NCBI GenBank assembly: GCA_034769895.1
Contig: CM068370.1
Span: forward strand, 38,343,031 to 38,407,030
Source of the DNA: Magicicada septendecula
Lineage: Eukaryota > Arthropoda > Insecta > Hemiptera > Cicadidae
Reading direction: 5' to 3'
DNA: 64,000 nt
The position numbers were made by a program, and so were the translations under genes. This document shows, one piece after another, positions 1 to 10,405 of the stretch. The stretch's first letter is position 1. Every line of letters starts with the position of its first letter. A model generated the notes under the pieces. That model searched no databases. It saw only the letters and a program-made list of their open reading frames with translations, and was not told where the DNA came from.

Positions 1-300
1 ATGTGGTAGTTTCTTCTTGTCTCCCACATCCTACGTCGTTGACCAGTGGAAAATCATCCGTCTTTAAGGGCAATTTCTCACCCCAAAGGCAACATGGTGC
101 CCTAACGTCTACTTGACAATGACAAGTAGAGGAGGGACAGCTTTTCACCAGCTGTCACTCGGTCTCCATAGCCGCGTTAGCTACATGTAGGTGTTGCCCA
201 TCCCCCACCACTTGGAGGTCCGGCTGGATATTTCCCTTCATCAAGGAATGAGCCATTACTCATCTTCTCCAGTACTTTGGGAGAACAGGAGATCCATATC
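1..300 (-). repeat. LINE-like interspersed repeat, 5'-region fragment
   Basis: This segment is the reverse complement of 48299-48590 with many scattered differences, so it is a dispersed repeat cut by the window edge. Shared landmarks, in minus orientation, are the block around AAAGTACTGGAG, the internal palindrome where CTACTTGTCA is followed by TGACAAGTAG, and the block GTCAACGACGTAGGATGTGG. It could be the 5' part of a LINE because the second copy is joined to a LINE tail, but no endonuclease motif is visible. Confidence 0.6.
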
Positions 301-1385
301 GCTAGATAAAGTCAAGGACGCTGAAAAAAACGCGAACAATTAGCAACACGCATTATTTGCATGTTTACATATAAACTCTATAAAGTATAAAGCTTTCCAT
401 AAGTTCCCATTCCGTTTGATCACCGTCATTCACTTAATACTTTTCTCGCGTAACAAATTCAGTACCTTATCGCAAAGTCACCACAGTCGTGGCTTGCAAA
501 ATAATGAACTGTTGTTGATTAAGACGTTGGGCTTTGTTAAATTCAGGAATTCACTTAACGAAGTTCTCTGAATAAACCACGAACGTACTTTGTCATTTAC
601 ATTAGCGCGAGTAATTGTTTGGCCGAGTTCACTGCATATACGAAGGTAAGATTTTTCTTTGAACGGGTTTCAATTATAGACAGACCTACGGGACAGGTCG
701 TTACAGGAGTCTCATTTCCATAACCAGTGCGTAAGATTGCTGGATGAAAACTAACACGCACGATCTATTGAAAATTATTACCGCAAACTAGTATTTGTGT
801 TTCTTTTTTTTTTTGTCTAAAGTAGGATAAAATGCTTGCAAAGGCGTACGTCAAACGAAGGAAACGCCTATTTGTCTCGTTAGGAAATTTTTTCTGTAAA
901 CAAATAAAAAAAAAACGGCATAAAACCGTTTTTATTTATTGACAACCGGTCAACCACTGTAGCTACATTAACAATTAACTTTCATGTAGGTAACTCCCGT
1001 AACATCCTTAGAAGCAAGGTCTGTTACGTAAGTTACCAATAAATCAGCGATAGCGAGGCAGGTACTATATATACCGTGTAACCGTACACATTAATTAATT
1101 TACTTACCCGTGGCGTGTCTGCCAATAGTAAAACAAAAAACGCTGCCAACAACGTACGTACAAAGAGGCAAAACTAGTAGCACGAGGGGAAATGAAACGG
1201 CCGGCATAGACCGTGTAATAGCGTGCTCATTTGTCATTTGTACAGCTGAATTTATATACGTTGTGCGGGCGTGTGTGTTTGTGTAGTAGTACGTTGGCTA
1301 GTATCATAGCATGGCGTGTAATCACTATATACTAACAATATGAAATCGACCTTTAAGTATTGTGATCCGGTGATTCATGTGTGGA
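301..1385. other. No gene recognised
   Basis: I see no ORF with family similarity on either strand. The only structure is a short perfect hairpin, AAAAACGG at 911-918 against CCGTTTTT at 926-933. Otherwise it is AT-rich sequence. Confidence 0.5.
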
Positions 1386-1770
1386 GCGTTGATTTATATA
1401 TGGTGCAGAGACACGGACACTGAGGAAGGAGGATGAGAAAAGATTAGAAGCATTTGAGATGTGGGTTTGGTGAGCAATTGAAAAAGTGAAGCGGGTTTAT
1501 AAAGTAAGGAATGGTGAAGTTTTAACAAGAATATGGGAAGAGAGAAGAATCTTGAAGGTAATGGAAAATAGAAAAAGGAATTGGTTAGGTCATTGTTTAA
1601 GAAGAGACTGCTTGCTTACAACTGCCATGGAGGGTGTCATAGAAGGAGAAAAAAAAGAAGACGGCGTAGAAAAATGAAGTTAATAGATAGCATTAAAATC
1701 AGAGGGTGTTACGAAGAAACGAAAAGACTGGCATGCGATAGGACAGCTTGGAGAGCATTTACCATTTGAA
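1386..1770 (+). pseudogene. RTE-like LINE ORF2, C-terminal fragment
   Basis: Read across two frames, the segment has the characteristic post-RT tail of RTE-like LINEs: an 'AETWTLRKEDEKRLEAFEMW' type start near 1405-1460, a 'NRKRNWLGHCLRRD' block near 1565-1610, an Arg/Lys-rich stretch near 1640-1675, and a terminal 'DRTAWRAFT' block near 1740-1766. In the family this region follows the reverse transcriptase domain. Frameshifts and an in-frame stop near 1470 show that it is dead. No 5' part is present nearby. Confidence 0.75.
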
Positions 1771-1794
1771 GACCTGCCTTAGGGCAGAACACCA

Positions 1795-2115
1795 AATAGT
1801 AATGTCAGTGGTATACATTTCCTGAGGCTTTCACGGTAGGCGTCAAAATTGTTGGAATTATTATTAGACGGGCTGTTAGGCCGTGGTCTAATGTTGTACA
1901 AAACGGTCTTTTCGGCCCCACCATCGGAGGCCACCTTCAGTATGAGAAACGATTGAAACAACTGGCAAGGTGTCCGCCAGCCAATTCACCCCAGTGCCGT
2001 GGATTGCCAATTGTTTCTGACACTGAAGATGGTCTCCGATAGTGGAGCCAAAACGTCTGTCTTGAACAGTCCGGCTAATAATAATTCCAACAATTGCGCA
2101 GTGGACACTAATCTC
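1795..2115. mobile_element. Snap-back PLE-type tail element (decayed)
   Basis: Two inverted arms are visible: about 1844-1880 (TTGTTGGAATTATTATTAGA then GGGCTGT) and about 2068-2096 (CAGTCCGGCTAATAATAATTCCAACAA). An extra GGCTTTCACGG extension lies on the left only. The same layout is seen at 41493-41739, 45902-46145 and 46700-46935. Hammerhead-like cores sit in the arms. A target duplication is no longer clear, suggesting an older copy. Assignment to Penelope-like elements is by structure only, since no coding sequence is present. Confidence 0.6.
2019..2061 (+). ncRNA. Hammerhead-like ribozyme, one core base lost
   Basis: GACA/TGTC form stem I, CTGAAGA matches the CUGANGA core at 2023-2029, a GGTCTCC...GGAGCC stem II follows, and ACGTC supplies A15.1 to H17. 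The expected G12 of GAAA is A, giving AAAACGTC, so self-cleavage is probably lost. Confidence 0.45.
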
Positions 2116-3104
2116 TTGGGCCTACTGATGAGTGTCACAGCGACAGATGAAGGATTTGAATTCTGAGATTGTCGATTGATCCAGAAAAAATCGACGAAAA
2201 CCGCACGAACAATATGCGAGTATTCTGAAACCAAATTAATTTATTCTTAAGCAACGAAGCTACAAACACAGACTTGCAAAAACCCAAAACAAAGGCTTAC
2301 GAATTGGACGTAAATAAAACGCGCCATTAGTTCAGCTCAAAACACGTGTATTATTAGGTCGAAACCTTGAAACGTAGTCGAAGGTGCTGTAACGGAACTA
2401 AATATACACATTATGAACGTACCCCCCCCCCTGCCTTAAATATATAGTTTATTCGTGATGTACAGTAATCCGGTGTGAACAGCTGATGACTGAAAATAAC
2501 ATCTGCAGAGCGATCGATCAGCCGTTGTCCTCTTTCGCTCAGCTGTTTGTCACCTTGTGACTGATTGATATCACGATATTGTAATTTTAATGGATATTAC
2601 GAAACGTCGAGTTGAAATACCTGTTATTGTTGTTGTAGTAGTAGTAAAGGTTATTGGTTGTTGTTGTTGTTGTTGTTGTTGAAGCTGTCATTACTGCCGT
2701 TGCTTGCGTTTCCTTCCAAATGAGGAAATCAATCTTCGGAATGAGTCACCGTCGACAAGAAAAATCTATTTTACTTTAAAATAATTTATTTATTAAATAT
2801 CTCGGTTACAACATTCTTTTGCGTAGACGTAAAACGGGCTTTCTGTTGTTTGAAAAATGATTTATTCGCAACGTATGTAAGAGGCTGTTTAACCAATAAC
2901 CCGCCCGCCTTTAATTTTGCTACACGAGAAATTATTATCAATTGAACACAAACGGCCGTCAGACGTACTAGAAACCATTTACTTTTTAACTGAATAGCTT
3001 ATTGTACTGTACCAACTGGTCTGTGTAATTGAAGTTTGATTTGTGTTATTTATCCGATTTCATAAGATTTAAAAATCGATTACATTAAATTATACCTTAC
3101 GTGC
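2116..3104. other. No gene recognised; short microsatellites
   Basis: The stretch holds a C run near 2423-2432 and a (TTG)n tract near 2661-2682. I recognise no coding or repeat family otherwise. Confidence 0.5.
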
Positions 3105-3172
3105 ACACACACCCACCCACACGTGCACACACACACATACACACACACACCCACACACGCTCACACGCTCAC
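3105..3172. repeat. Imperfect (CA)n microsatellite
   Basis: Alternating CA with CCCA interruptions, readable directly. It could adopt Z-DNA, but nothing shows a function. Confidence 0.85.
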
Positions 3173-3174
3173 GA

Positions 3175-4040
3175 ACAAAACGCGTAGGGACGAGGGAGGC
3201 TGTAACTGCGAAAGAGACGCAGAGAAGGTAGAGAGAATTGAAAAAAAAGACATACTAGATTTTTCTTCATGGTAACTCCTTACTTGCGGAGAAATTTTAC
3301 GAAGGAAGAGAGCGTCCAGTGATATGTAACTCATAGACCGAATATTCATCAGTCAGATTTTATTTGCTCGCTCCTTCAGAGCACAATTTAACTAATGGAA
3401 ACTTTCTCGTAACACCAACGAATGCTGGTACCACTTAAACTCTCCCTCGTATGTAAATGTACAACTATTTTATTTAATCACTTCTGTAACGCCAAGAAAC
3501 GACTTAACAAACTCACGCACACGCGCGCGCGCCTACACACACACAGAGTTATTAATTATTTCTTCCTACGGACTTTTTATTTGATTAAAAATGACCAGTT
3601 CCATCACACTTGAGTTCTTAAGTGAACGCAATTTTAATTCCCGTTTTATGTCTTCATACGGTCAGTCATCTCAGTCAGAGAAAAAGAACTATTCACTACC
3701 TCTTCAACTCGTTCGACTTATATTAATGATTTTCTTACGTTCTGTTGACAAACACATTAGACACATCGAGTCTTTAAAGACAAATCTTTAACTTAATACA
3801 CGTAGAATATGCCACGTCGCATGCAATTTTGTGTAGTTATGTACACTCCTTCATGTAATAATAATAATAATTTTAGTGTTTTTTTACGAGCTACAATCGT
3901 GTGCCCGTAATATTTGGGGTTACTCTGCTATAATCCTACAGACACATAGTTTGTGTTCGTACTTGGAAACTAATGAAGGACAAAAAATGCCTTAGTGTAT
4001 ACACAGTTTGGGTATCTTTTATGACACCTGTCATTTTAGT
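3175..4040. other. No gene recognised; CG/CA tract
   Basis: A (CA)(CG)n(CA)n tract lies near 3515-3545. Small ORFs here have no family features. A (TAA)n tract is near 3858-3871. Confidence 0.45.
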
Positions 4041-4044
4041 TGAC

Positions 4045-4500
4045 ACTTAACATCCTCATCATATTCACAACACGGCATAAGCAAGTTGCTGCTTGTTTCG
4101 CCTTCAGAAAACCTCCAGCCGTCTCTTCTTGGGTCTACCCACACACTTGTGTCCTACAGATTTCCAGACTTGTTAGGCGAGTCTGGAATCTGACAATCTT
4201 TCTAAGTGTTCTTTCCACCGTTGTTTGTAATCTTTTAATTTTTCATTCAAACTAAAAACTTGTAACTCTTCTCTTATGGCCTCATTCTTTATACGGTCGA
4301 GTTTAAAACACCTTTTAACTCCTCTTAACGACGCCATGTTCGAGGTTTGTGTTTTACTGTCTTGTTCCTTGGTTGTTCCCCACAATTCACACCCATAGGA
4401 CAGTACAGGGACTGCCATATCTTTGTAGAACTTTAATTCTGTATCTCGACGTACCTTGTTTCTAAAACTACGGTCGATTGTCCCACAGATCGTCTGCAAT
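4045..4500 (-). pseudogene. LINE tail, family A (RTE-like ORF2 C-terminus)
   Basis: The minus-strand reading gives the post-RT region: 'FRNKVRRDTELKFYKDMAV', 'VLSYGCELW', 'MASLRGVKRCFKLDRIKNEA', 'WKEHLERLSDSRLA'. The 3' end near 4045 follows the family pattern (arms ending in a GATGAT-like tail). The same family occurs at 33236-33735, 35580-36140 and, interrupted, at 39166-40430. The N-terminal RT domain is missing, consistent with 5' truncation. The reading frame enters unrelated sequence upstream of about 4500. Confidence 0.8.
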
Positions 4501-4504
4501 ATTG

Positions 4505-5320
4505 CGACAGTACAAATAAGTGATGTACTGAGCATGAAATATAAAAATTTAAATTTACTTAATAAACTGTAAATAATTAATAATATATTAGAAATAAGCA
4601 TGTTATGGATTGCAAGCTTGACTCAGACAAAAATATGAACAGGTGTTTCGACCTGAATCAACGTGCACACACACACAAATGTAACTGAAAGTGTGTACAC
4701 CAGTATTTCGCTAGTGTGTGTGAACGCAGGTCTCTGCAGGCAAGTTTGCCACCCCAGTATGAATAATTGCACAATGACTGTTTTTCCGTAATTATTCATA
4801 CTATAGAATTAAGAATTAAAATCCAAAAGCACCATAAAATGTAAATAAATTTAATAAGTACTGTGTGCGAAAACCACGCGAAAGTGACACGCCGTACAAG
4901 TGCAATAGTGAAATAACTGTGTACAAATCAAAAGGGTTAAGTTGCAATGTCCAAAATTACAATGAACATGTGTTGCAAAATTAGTTATAAGATAAGTATA
5001 AAAAAATACTTACAGGACTCTGCAATTCGCAGAAATATAAAAAATAGTGAATTTGACAAAGAGTGGGGGAACTGACGCCAAAGACAGTTTCTAACATGTC
5101 GATTTTGTATCACTGAAGGGTGTCGACCAAGACATGGGTATAAATAGGACACGCAAGCTTCAGTGGCTCTCTTTCTTGAATCATCCACGATGCAGCGGGA
5201 GCTTATGCCCGTCAGCACGGCATATTTATTAATATTTTTATAAACAGTTTAAATTGCCAGTTATGTACAAATACGTAACCAAGCTATAAGACAAACATTG
5301 TAATTAATAACAGCACTACT
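4505..5320. other. No gene recognised
   Basis: No supported gene. A GTTTCGACCTGAATC segment near 4647-4661 resembles the GAAAC side of the hammerhead tails elsewhere, but no CUGANGA partner is present. Confidence 0.4.
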
Positions 5321-5323
5321 GAA

Positions 5324-5530
5324 GAAGTTCCATAGCGATACGACGCTGGACAAGAGAAGAAGTTCTATAGCGATACGACGCTGGACAAGAGAAGAAGTTC
5401 CATAGCGATACGACGCTGGACAAGAGAAGCAGTTCCATAGCGATACGACGCTGGACAAGAGGAGAGGACGAGAGAGTGAGAGACAGCCGACGCTGGACAA
5501 GAGGAGAAGAGAGACAGCCGACGCTGGAGG
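5324..5530. repeat. 35-bp minisatellite with degenerate flank units
   Basis: Four near-identical 35-bp units start at 5324, 5359, 5394 and 5429, each containing CATAGCGATACGACGCTGG with single substitutions. Shorter derived units (ACGCTGGACAAGAGGAGA) continue to about 5530. Open frames across the array are by-products of the repeat. The unit length and phase are exact over the first four units. Confidence 0.85.
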
Positions 5531-6445
5531 CGAGACGAAGATGAACACCGATGGAACAAAAAATGATCGAGTATGATTGACGACAATAAGGTGATAGACA
5601 ACTTATTCATATCTTAATCATACACAGTATACAAAGACAGTTAAAGACATTAATATTTTATTTAAAAATAAGAGTAATATTTCTTGTATAGTAGAGTTAA
5701 AAATCATAGATGTTTTAGAAATACGATTAACGTAACAAGAGCTCAAATTAATATGATATAAAATGATTACAAAGAATATAAATAAAAACAATTAGTATTT
5801 GAGAAAACAGTACTGAGTAGTAATAACTATTAATCTTTTGAGTACGTACCATATATAGAAAAAATATTTAAAAATTGATTTTGAAACATATTAATAGACT
5901 GAGTAGTCTAAAAATGAGATTTTTCTTTTATATACTATTTAGTAGCATAAAATGTTTAGTTAGTAAGGATGTATATATCTTAAGCCTTACGGCATTATAA
6001 CAAATAATAACTAATGGTTTTTAAATCGAAGTCAGTGCCATGTGCACATATTTTTTTATAGTATCAAATAAATTTTAATTACTGTTTCAAGTTCCGTAGA
6101 GTTCTTATTGCAGATACACCTGACCCCCTATTTAAATGTTACACGTTATATAAATTTGTCGCCCTAGACGTGAGGCACGAGATGCCTAAATTTACGTACA
6201 AAAATTTTTATACATACAATATAATATTATGCAACTTTAGCAATGTTGTAACGTTGCATATAATGGCAAAGAACGTGGGGCTATACAAATTGTCACGTTG
6301 CAATATACCTAACTTAACATCAATATCATAATTCATATCATGGCCAATATCATTTCCCAAATAATTATAGTGGTTCGCCTGTTCTAGAATTCGAGTACTA
6401 ATAAATTATTTTTGTTCTTATTGCCTCGAAATGCCATTGTTAACA
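5531..6445. other. AT-rich stretch, no gene recognised
   Basis: Strongly AT-rich with frequent stops in all frames. I see no repeat family shared with the rest of the window. Confidence 0.5.
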
Positions 6446-6448
6446 CTT

Positions 6449-6486
6449 GACGTTCTGACAATTCTACGATGCAGCATCTTCAGTGG
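6449..6486 (-). ncRNA. Possible decayed hammerhead of a PLE tail
   Basis: On the minus strand CTGAAGA (6477-6483 as TCTTCAG) is followed by a possible stem II and then GAACGTC, one A short of GAAACGTC. Stem I pairing is poor. It resembles the PLE tails elsewhere but is weak on its own. Confidence 0.25.
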
Positions 6487-7030
6487 TAAAGACAGCTGAG
6501 TCTCAGCACTGAGAATGTCTCGTCTTAGAAACGATAGGTTTACTTACTTAACGCATACTAAGCCTACTAACAGCCGTTATTCCTGACCAAAAAAAAAAAA
6601 AAAACAAGCGATTAGGAGCGAGGTTGGTGGTTTAAAGCATCCGTAAATGTACAAAAGCGCGTTGAAAAATATCTGCAACTTTCTAGTCGATTAATTTATC
6701 TGATCAGACTCCGTTATCGATTCTTCTAGTTTTTGTCGGTAATTTTAATACTGCAAGTTGTTAAATAAGAGTGTCGACTCTTAGCGCGTCTCAACACAAA
6801 CTATTCGGCCTAAGATTCATGCTTTCAGTATCCAAGCCACTTATACGTATATGAATAGAATAAAATTTATCTCTTTTATCCATCTAGTGGCTTTCCCTTT
6901 TTTATATTTCACTACACGTTTCTGGACATAGGCTATGTCCCTTTTTCATGTATAATCCTTCAGTAAAGTTCGTCAGATAATTAAAACAAATTAACCAAAT
7001 ATACTGTTACTCACCGCCTATGGCCTTTCC

Positions 7031-7549
7031 GTGATGTTATTACGCAAGTACATTGCGGCACCTTATACGCATTTCATGCCAGGAATTTGTAAGCCAACCA
7101 TTAATAAAGTCAACAACATAGTTGTTTCCTATAAGACCAGTAATAACATCTTAAATAATCTCCGCAGCCGTGAACATACCAGTCTTGAAAATAAAACAGG
7201 AGTTTATAAGCTAGTCTGCAACGACTGTGAGGCTTTTTATGTGGGCCAGACGGGTCGAGGTTTTTTGAAAAGATTTTCTGAACATAGACCCCCTACACGA
7301 GTTTACAACTTTGACAACATCAAGTCAAATTTCGCCAGGCACCTTATAGACAACAATCACAGTTACACGGATTTTAGCTCGAATCTAATACCCCTTCATT
7401 TCTGCAATAAAGGGCGTTATTTGAACGCCCTTGAAGAATATGAGATTTATAAAGCATATAACGACGCCAGTACCAAGCCACACGTGTTGAACGACCAATT
7501 ACAAATCAAATATACTGTACGATACCGCTATGCGATATGGTCGAGATAA
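7031..7549 (+). CDS. PLE GIY-YIG endonuclease domain fragment
   Basis: The 172-codon frame contains the C-terminal part of a Penelope-like polyprotein. The GIY-YIG signature is GVYKLVCNDCEAFYVGQTGR (about residues 57-77), followed by the conserved Arg and Glu-His of 'FLKRFSEH', then 'NFARHLIDNNHSY' and a 'LNALEEYEIYKAY' helix typical of the family. The first codons come from the truncated junction, so the start Met is not a true start. The endonuclease nicks target DNA in intact elements. Without the RT this copy could not move by itself. The end of the frame drifts into low-similarity residues. Confidence 0.8.
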   Translation: MMLLRKYIAAPYTHFMPGICKPTINKVNNIVVSYKTSNNILNNLRSREHTSLENKTGVYKLVCNDCEAFYVGQTGRGFLKRFSEHRPPTRVYNFDNIKSNFARHLIDNNHSYTDFSSNLIPLHFCNKGRYLNALEEYEIYKAYNDASTKPHVLNDQLQIKYTVRYRYAIWSR

Positions 7550-7706
7550 AACTTAGATTTCGTCAGTACGGCGCGTGTTGTCTTGCAAGGCACACCTAAC
7601 ATTGACGTGCTCATTTTTAAAGCAAGTTCTGTACATGGTTTAATGCCGTATTGTGTTTTAGTATTTTGACACGTCATCATTGATGACATACATTAGTTTT
7701 TATAAA

Positions 7707-7744
7707 GTTCTGATGATGAGGCAAGTGCCTCGAAACATGTAAAC
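7707..7744 (+). ncRNA. Hammerhead ribozyme, minimal PLE type
   Basis: Stem I GTT/AAC, core CTGATGA at 7710-7716, stem II GAGGC-AAGT-GCCTC, GAA, then ACATGT as a two-base-pair stem III and A as H17. All conserved core bases are present. The very short stem III and palindromic ACATGT fit the dimeric hammerheads described for PLEs. Activity is inferred from sequence only. Confidence 0.8.
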
Positions 7745-7904
7745 AACGAAATAACATCACGGAAAGGCCATAGACGGTGAGTAACAGTATATTTGGTTAA
7801 CAAACACGTGGCTTGGGACTACAATAGGAGTTATTCCATTTAAATCAAAACAAATTAAGCTTATGTATAATTTACAACATGTCGTAAATAAATATTGTTA
7901 CGAG

Positions 7905-8480
7905 ATTACAGAGCGTGCTACGTATTTCTCGGCTATTCCTGTGGAATCCGGCTGTAATATGGTTGTGCGTACATATTGCTGCTACTGTACTTTGAGACGA
8001 AGGACAATTACGTGACACTTGTCACGCGTCCGCGGAGACTGATCCAGATGTCACCAACCCGCGCGCGCTGTGTGCAAGGCTGCAGTCAATTACCTTCTGG
8101 TGTTTTCTAGTTGCGTTCTTGACGCGTAGTATGGATGTTTCTGGAATTTCGGCGGAGTATAAATACGAGTAGTTAACAACGCTTAGATTGTCGGGCGATT
8201 TACACAGTGCGGTTCGAAGTATTGTGGCGAAGTGTTACGTGTTTCATAATTGTGCGGGACAATTGTAATACAATAGTGTTTTATATTAGTTGATATTTTT
8301 ATTGCGTGTGAACAATTTTTGTTTGATTTGTTGTAAGAGGGTATCTTGTTCATTACAAACTTTTTAATTGAATTATTAAAGCTGGTGATTAGTGACTTAA
8401 TTGGTGTCTTGTATTCTGTTTTCCGCTGTACCATACGACTATCAGTAGACCGTCGTAACAATATGAAATATATGAACGCG
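7905..8480 (+). repeat. Interspersed repeat R3, copy 1 (promoter-like)
   Basis: Shares a long alignable stretch with 56430-56945: TTTCTCGGCTATYCC, GACAATTACGTGACACTT, GTTTCATAATTGTGCGGGAC, AAGCTGGTGATTAGT and CTGTACCATACGAC occur in the same order in both. It is CpG-rich in its first half and has a TATAAAT near 8158. It could be an LTR, a 5' UTR of a PLE or LINE, or a non-autonomous element. No ORF with family similarity was seen. Confidence 0.7.
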
Positions 8481-8484
8481 GAAC

Positions 8485-9215
8485 ACAGGCTGTGTTGTTG
8501 GTGCACACCACGGTAACATTATAATCGACTCCGACACTAAAAATTTTATTCTATTCATATTCGGTTTCTTTCAAATTATTCAACAACTCTTTTCATAAAT
8601 GTGCGTACTTGAATTTACTCCACATATCAGTTTGTTCTAAATCGATTACATAACTGGATTTTTTCAATCATTCCAGCGCCTCAGAACGTGTGACGATTCA
8701 AAAAATACCGTTCCTTGCAAGAGTACAAAGTCTCTTGACTCCTGAACGGAAAGTAGCACTATCATCTGACCTAGGCTGAATGTAATTCCTAGCTGAAAAC
8801 ATGAATGTCCACACTTAACACAGCAATAAATTGTTAATTGCTGGGCGGTCTCTGTTTGAAAACTGACAGAGTTTGTTTATCATGAACCGCAGCAACAAAT
8901 GAGAACTTAAAATCGTAAAAATTATCGCGGAATGCTGAGCAGCCGGCTAAATTCATCGACCCGGATCCACTTGTTCTCTCTCGCGTTATTTTACGATTTC
9001 TAAAACACGAATGATTATTGCAAAGAAATGCAAATCACAAACAACAGACTGTTGTTTACCGAGCTTGGACTAGAGAGAGTTGGTGACAGACAGGAGAAGA
9101 CCTTTCGGGTAGTGAACGTTACCCACAGGACAACACGTGTGATGATGATATAGGCTATCAGCATAATCGGAAGCTGAAAAACGAATGAAGAACTTCATTA
9201 AATTTTCTTCTTCAA
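8485..9215. other. No gene recognised
   Basis: Mixed-composition sequence with no recognised coding or repeat content. Confidence 0.45.
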
Positions 9216-9545
9216 TTTTTACTTCCATGTTCCGTAAGGAAATGGAAATATGGTGATAGCGAAAAAATATCGTGTTCGAGATAAAGGGCTGACACATGAA
9301 GAAAAGTAATTTTCCGAAATGCGCGCGCGCGCGCGTGTGTGTGGAATTTTTTATATGGCGAACGATAACTGCGGAAAATTCAAACAGAACCAAATAATTA
9401 TTTGTATATGTGTCTAAGTTGTAGAGGATAATTTAATGGTGGGGATCGGTTGAGGAGGAGGGATGATTATCTGCGTAGTTCAGTTTCTTTATAAGAATGA
9501 AGTACCTAATTCTTATAGATAAAGTGACTCGGAATAACATTATAT
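9216..9545 (+). repeat. Interspersed repeat R2, copy 1
   Basis: Aligns with 52384-52735: TTCCGTAAGGAAATGGAA, AAAGGGCTGA, GGAATTTTTTATATGGCGAACGATAA and AAATTCAAACAGAACCAAATA occur in order. A (GC)n(GT)n tract at about 9319-9341 sits where the second copy has a GT/CTGT tract. Unclassified, and not coding as far as I can see. Confidence 0.7.
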
Positions 9546-9837
9546 TAAACGACTACCCTATAGTAACAAAAATATCTATGAATAGTGAAAATAGTTTGAG
9601 GGAGGGCGAAAGAAAGATTTCAGAATATAGATTCAGAAAATTGGTAGATTTCAGAAAACATTGAAAAGGTGCAGGAAAGGAAAATTGTTCTGCAACATTG
9701 CGTCTTCATGCGCGTCAAGATTAAAGAAAATACTATCAGCTTGTCGCGGAACTTTACTCATCATTGTTACGACAGTCAACCGATAGCACTTTGCTTACGT
9801 TTACGATAAAATTTTGTAAATCTTTTGACAAAAATAA

Positions 9838-10405
9838 CAGACCGGACAAAAATTGTTATAGATTTAGGAGTTTTGAATACCTGGACTACAGTTTGTCTTA
9901 TAATGCATGCAACGACGTTGTTAATAAGTTGCATAAGTTCAACCTTATGTGCAGGACCATTAGGCGAACCCTTAAGTCAGCAAGTAAAGGAACACGCCTA
10001 AAATTTTACAAGGTGATGGCTCTTCCCACACTTCTTTATGGGTCTGAGAATTAGACTTTAACGAAAGGCCAGGCAGTCGCATCCAAGCGGCTGAAATGAG
10101 ATGTCTCAGGCACGTGGCAGGGTATACTCTCCATGATCATATAAGAAACATAGATATACGGCAGAAACTGAATATTATGAGTATACTCGACAGGATAGCC
10201 CAGTATCAGCTGAATTGGTGGGAACATCTTTGCCGAATGGAGACTGCCGCATCCCCAAACAACTCTGGAACTAAAAGCCGAGGGGTCGAGAGGTGCGGGA
10301 CGTCCGAGGAAGCGACGGAGTGACCAGCTGTAATCTTTGCCTATTTGAGACCGGAACAAACCTTGGTTTGTCCTTGGTTTAATCCGTGAAGATGATAATG
10401 AACAA
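9838..10405 (+). pseudogene. LINE tail, family B (RTE-like ORF2 C-terminus)
   Basis: The reading begins near 9838 with a 'FRSFEYLDYSLSYNA' type segment, continues with 'RTLKSASKGTRLKFYKVMAL', then breaks at an in-frame stop (10051-10053) just after 'LLYGSEN'. It resumes in another frame with 'CLRHVAGYTLHDHIRN' and 'YQLNWWEHLCRME'. The 3' end carries the family signature AAACCTTGG...GGTTTAATCC and GATGATAATGA. Copies at 39365-39701 and 48132-48302 share this end. Confidence 0.8.

Larger units (their letters stand above)
6994..7846 (+). mobile_element. Penelope-like element, 5'-truncated, with inverted terminal arms
   Basis: The element carries a GIY-YIG ORF, a 3' tail with a hammerhead ribozyme and a 51-bp inverted repeat (6991-7041 against 7750-7800, 50 of 51 matching). 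About 45 bp of extra sequence extends the right end only. Flanks share AAAACAAATTAA (6983-6994 and 7847-7858), read as an 11-12 bp target duplication. PLEs are known for GIY-YIG endonucleases, inverted or partial terminal repeats and hammerheads. The RT domain is absent. Confidence 0.8.

Noticed and set aside
4647..4661. Hammerhead at GTTTCGACCTGAATC
   Set aside because: No CUGANGA core on the correct side of GAAAC.
5261..5610. Ser/Leu-rich proteins on the minus strand
   Set aside because: Frames through the 35-bp minisatellite.
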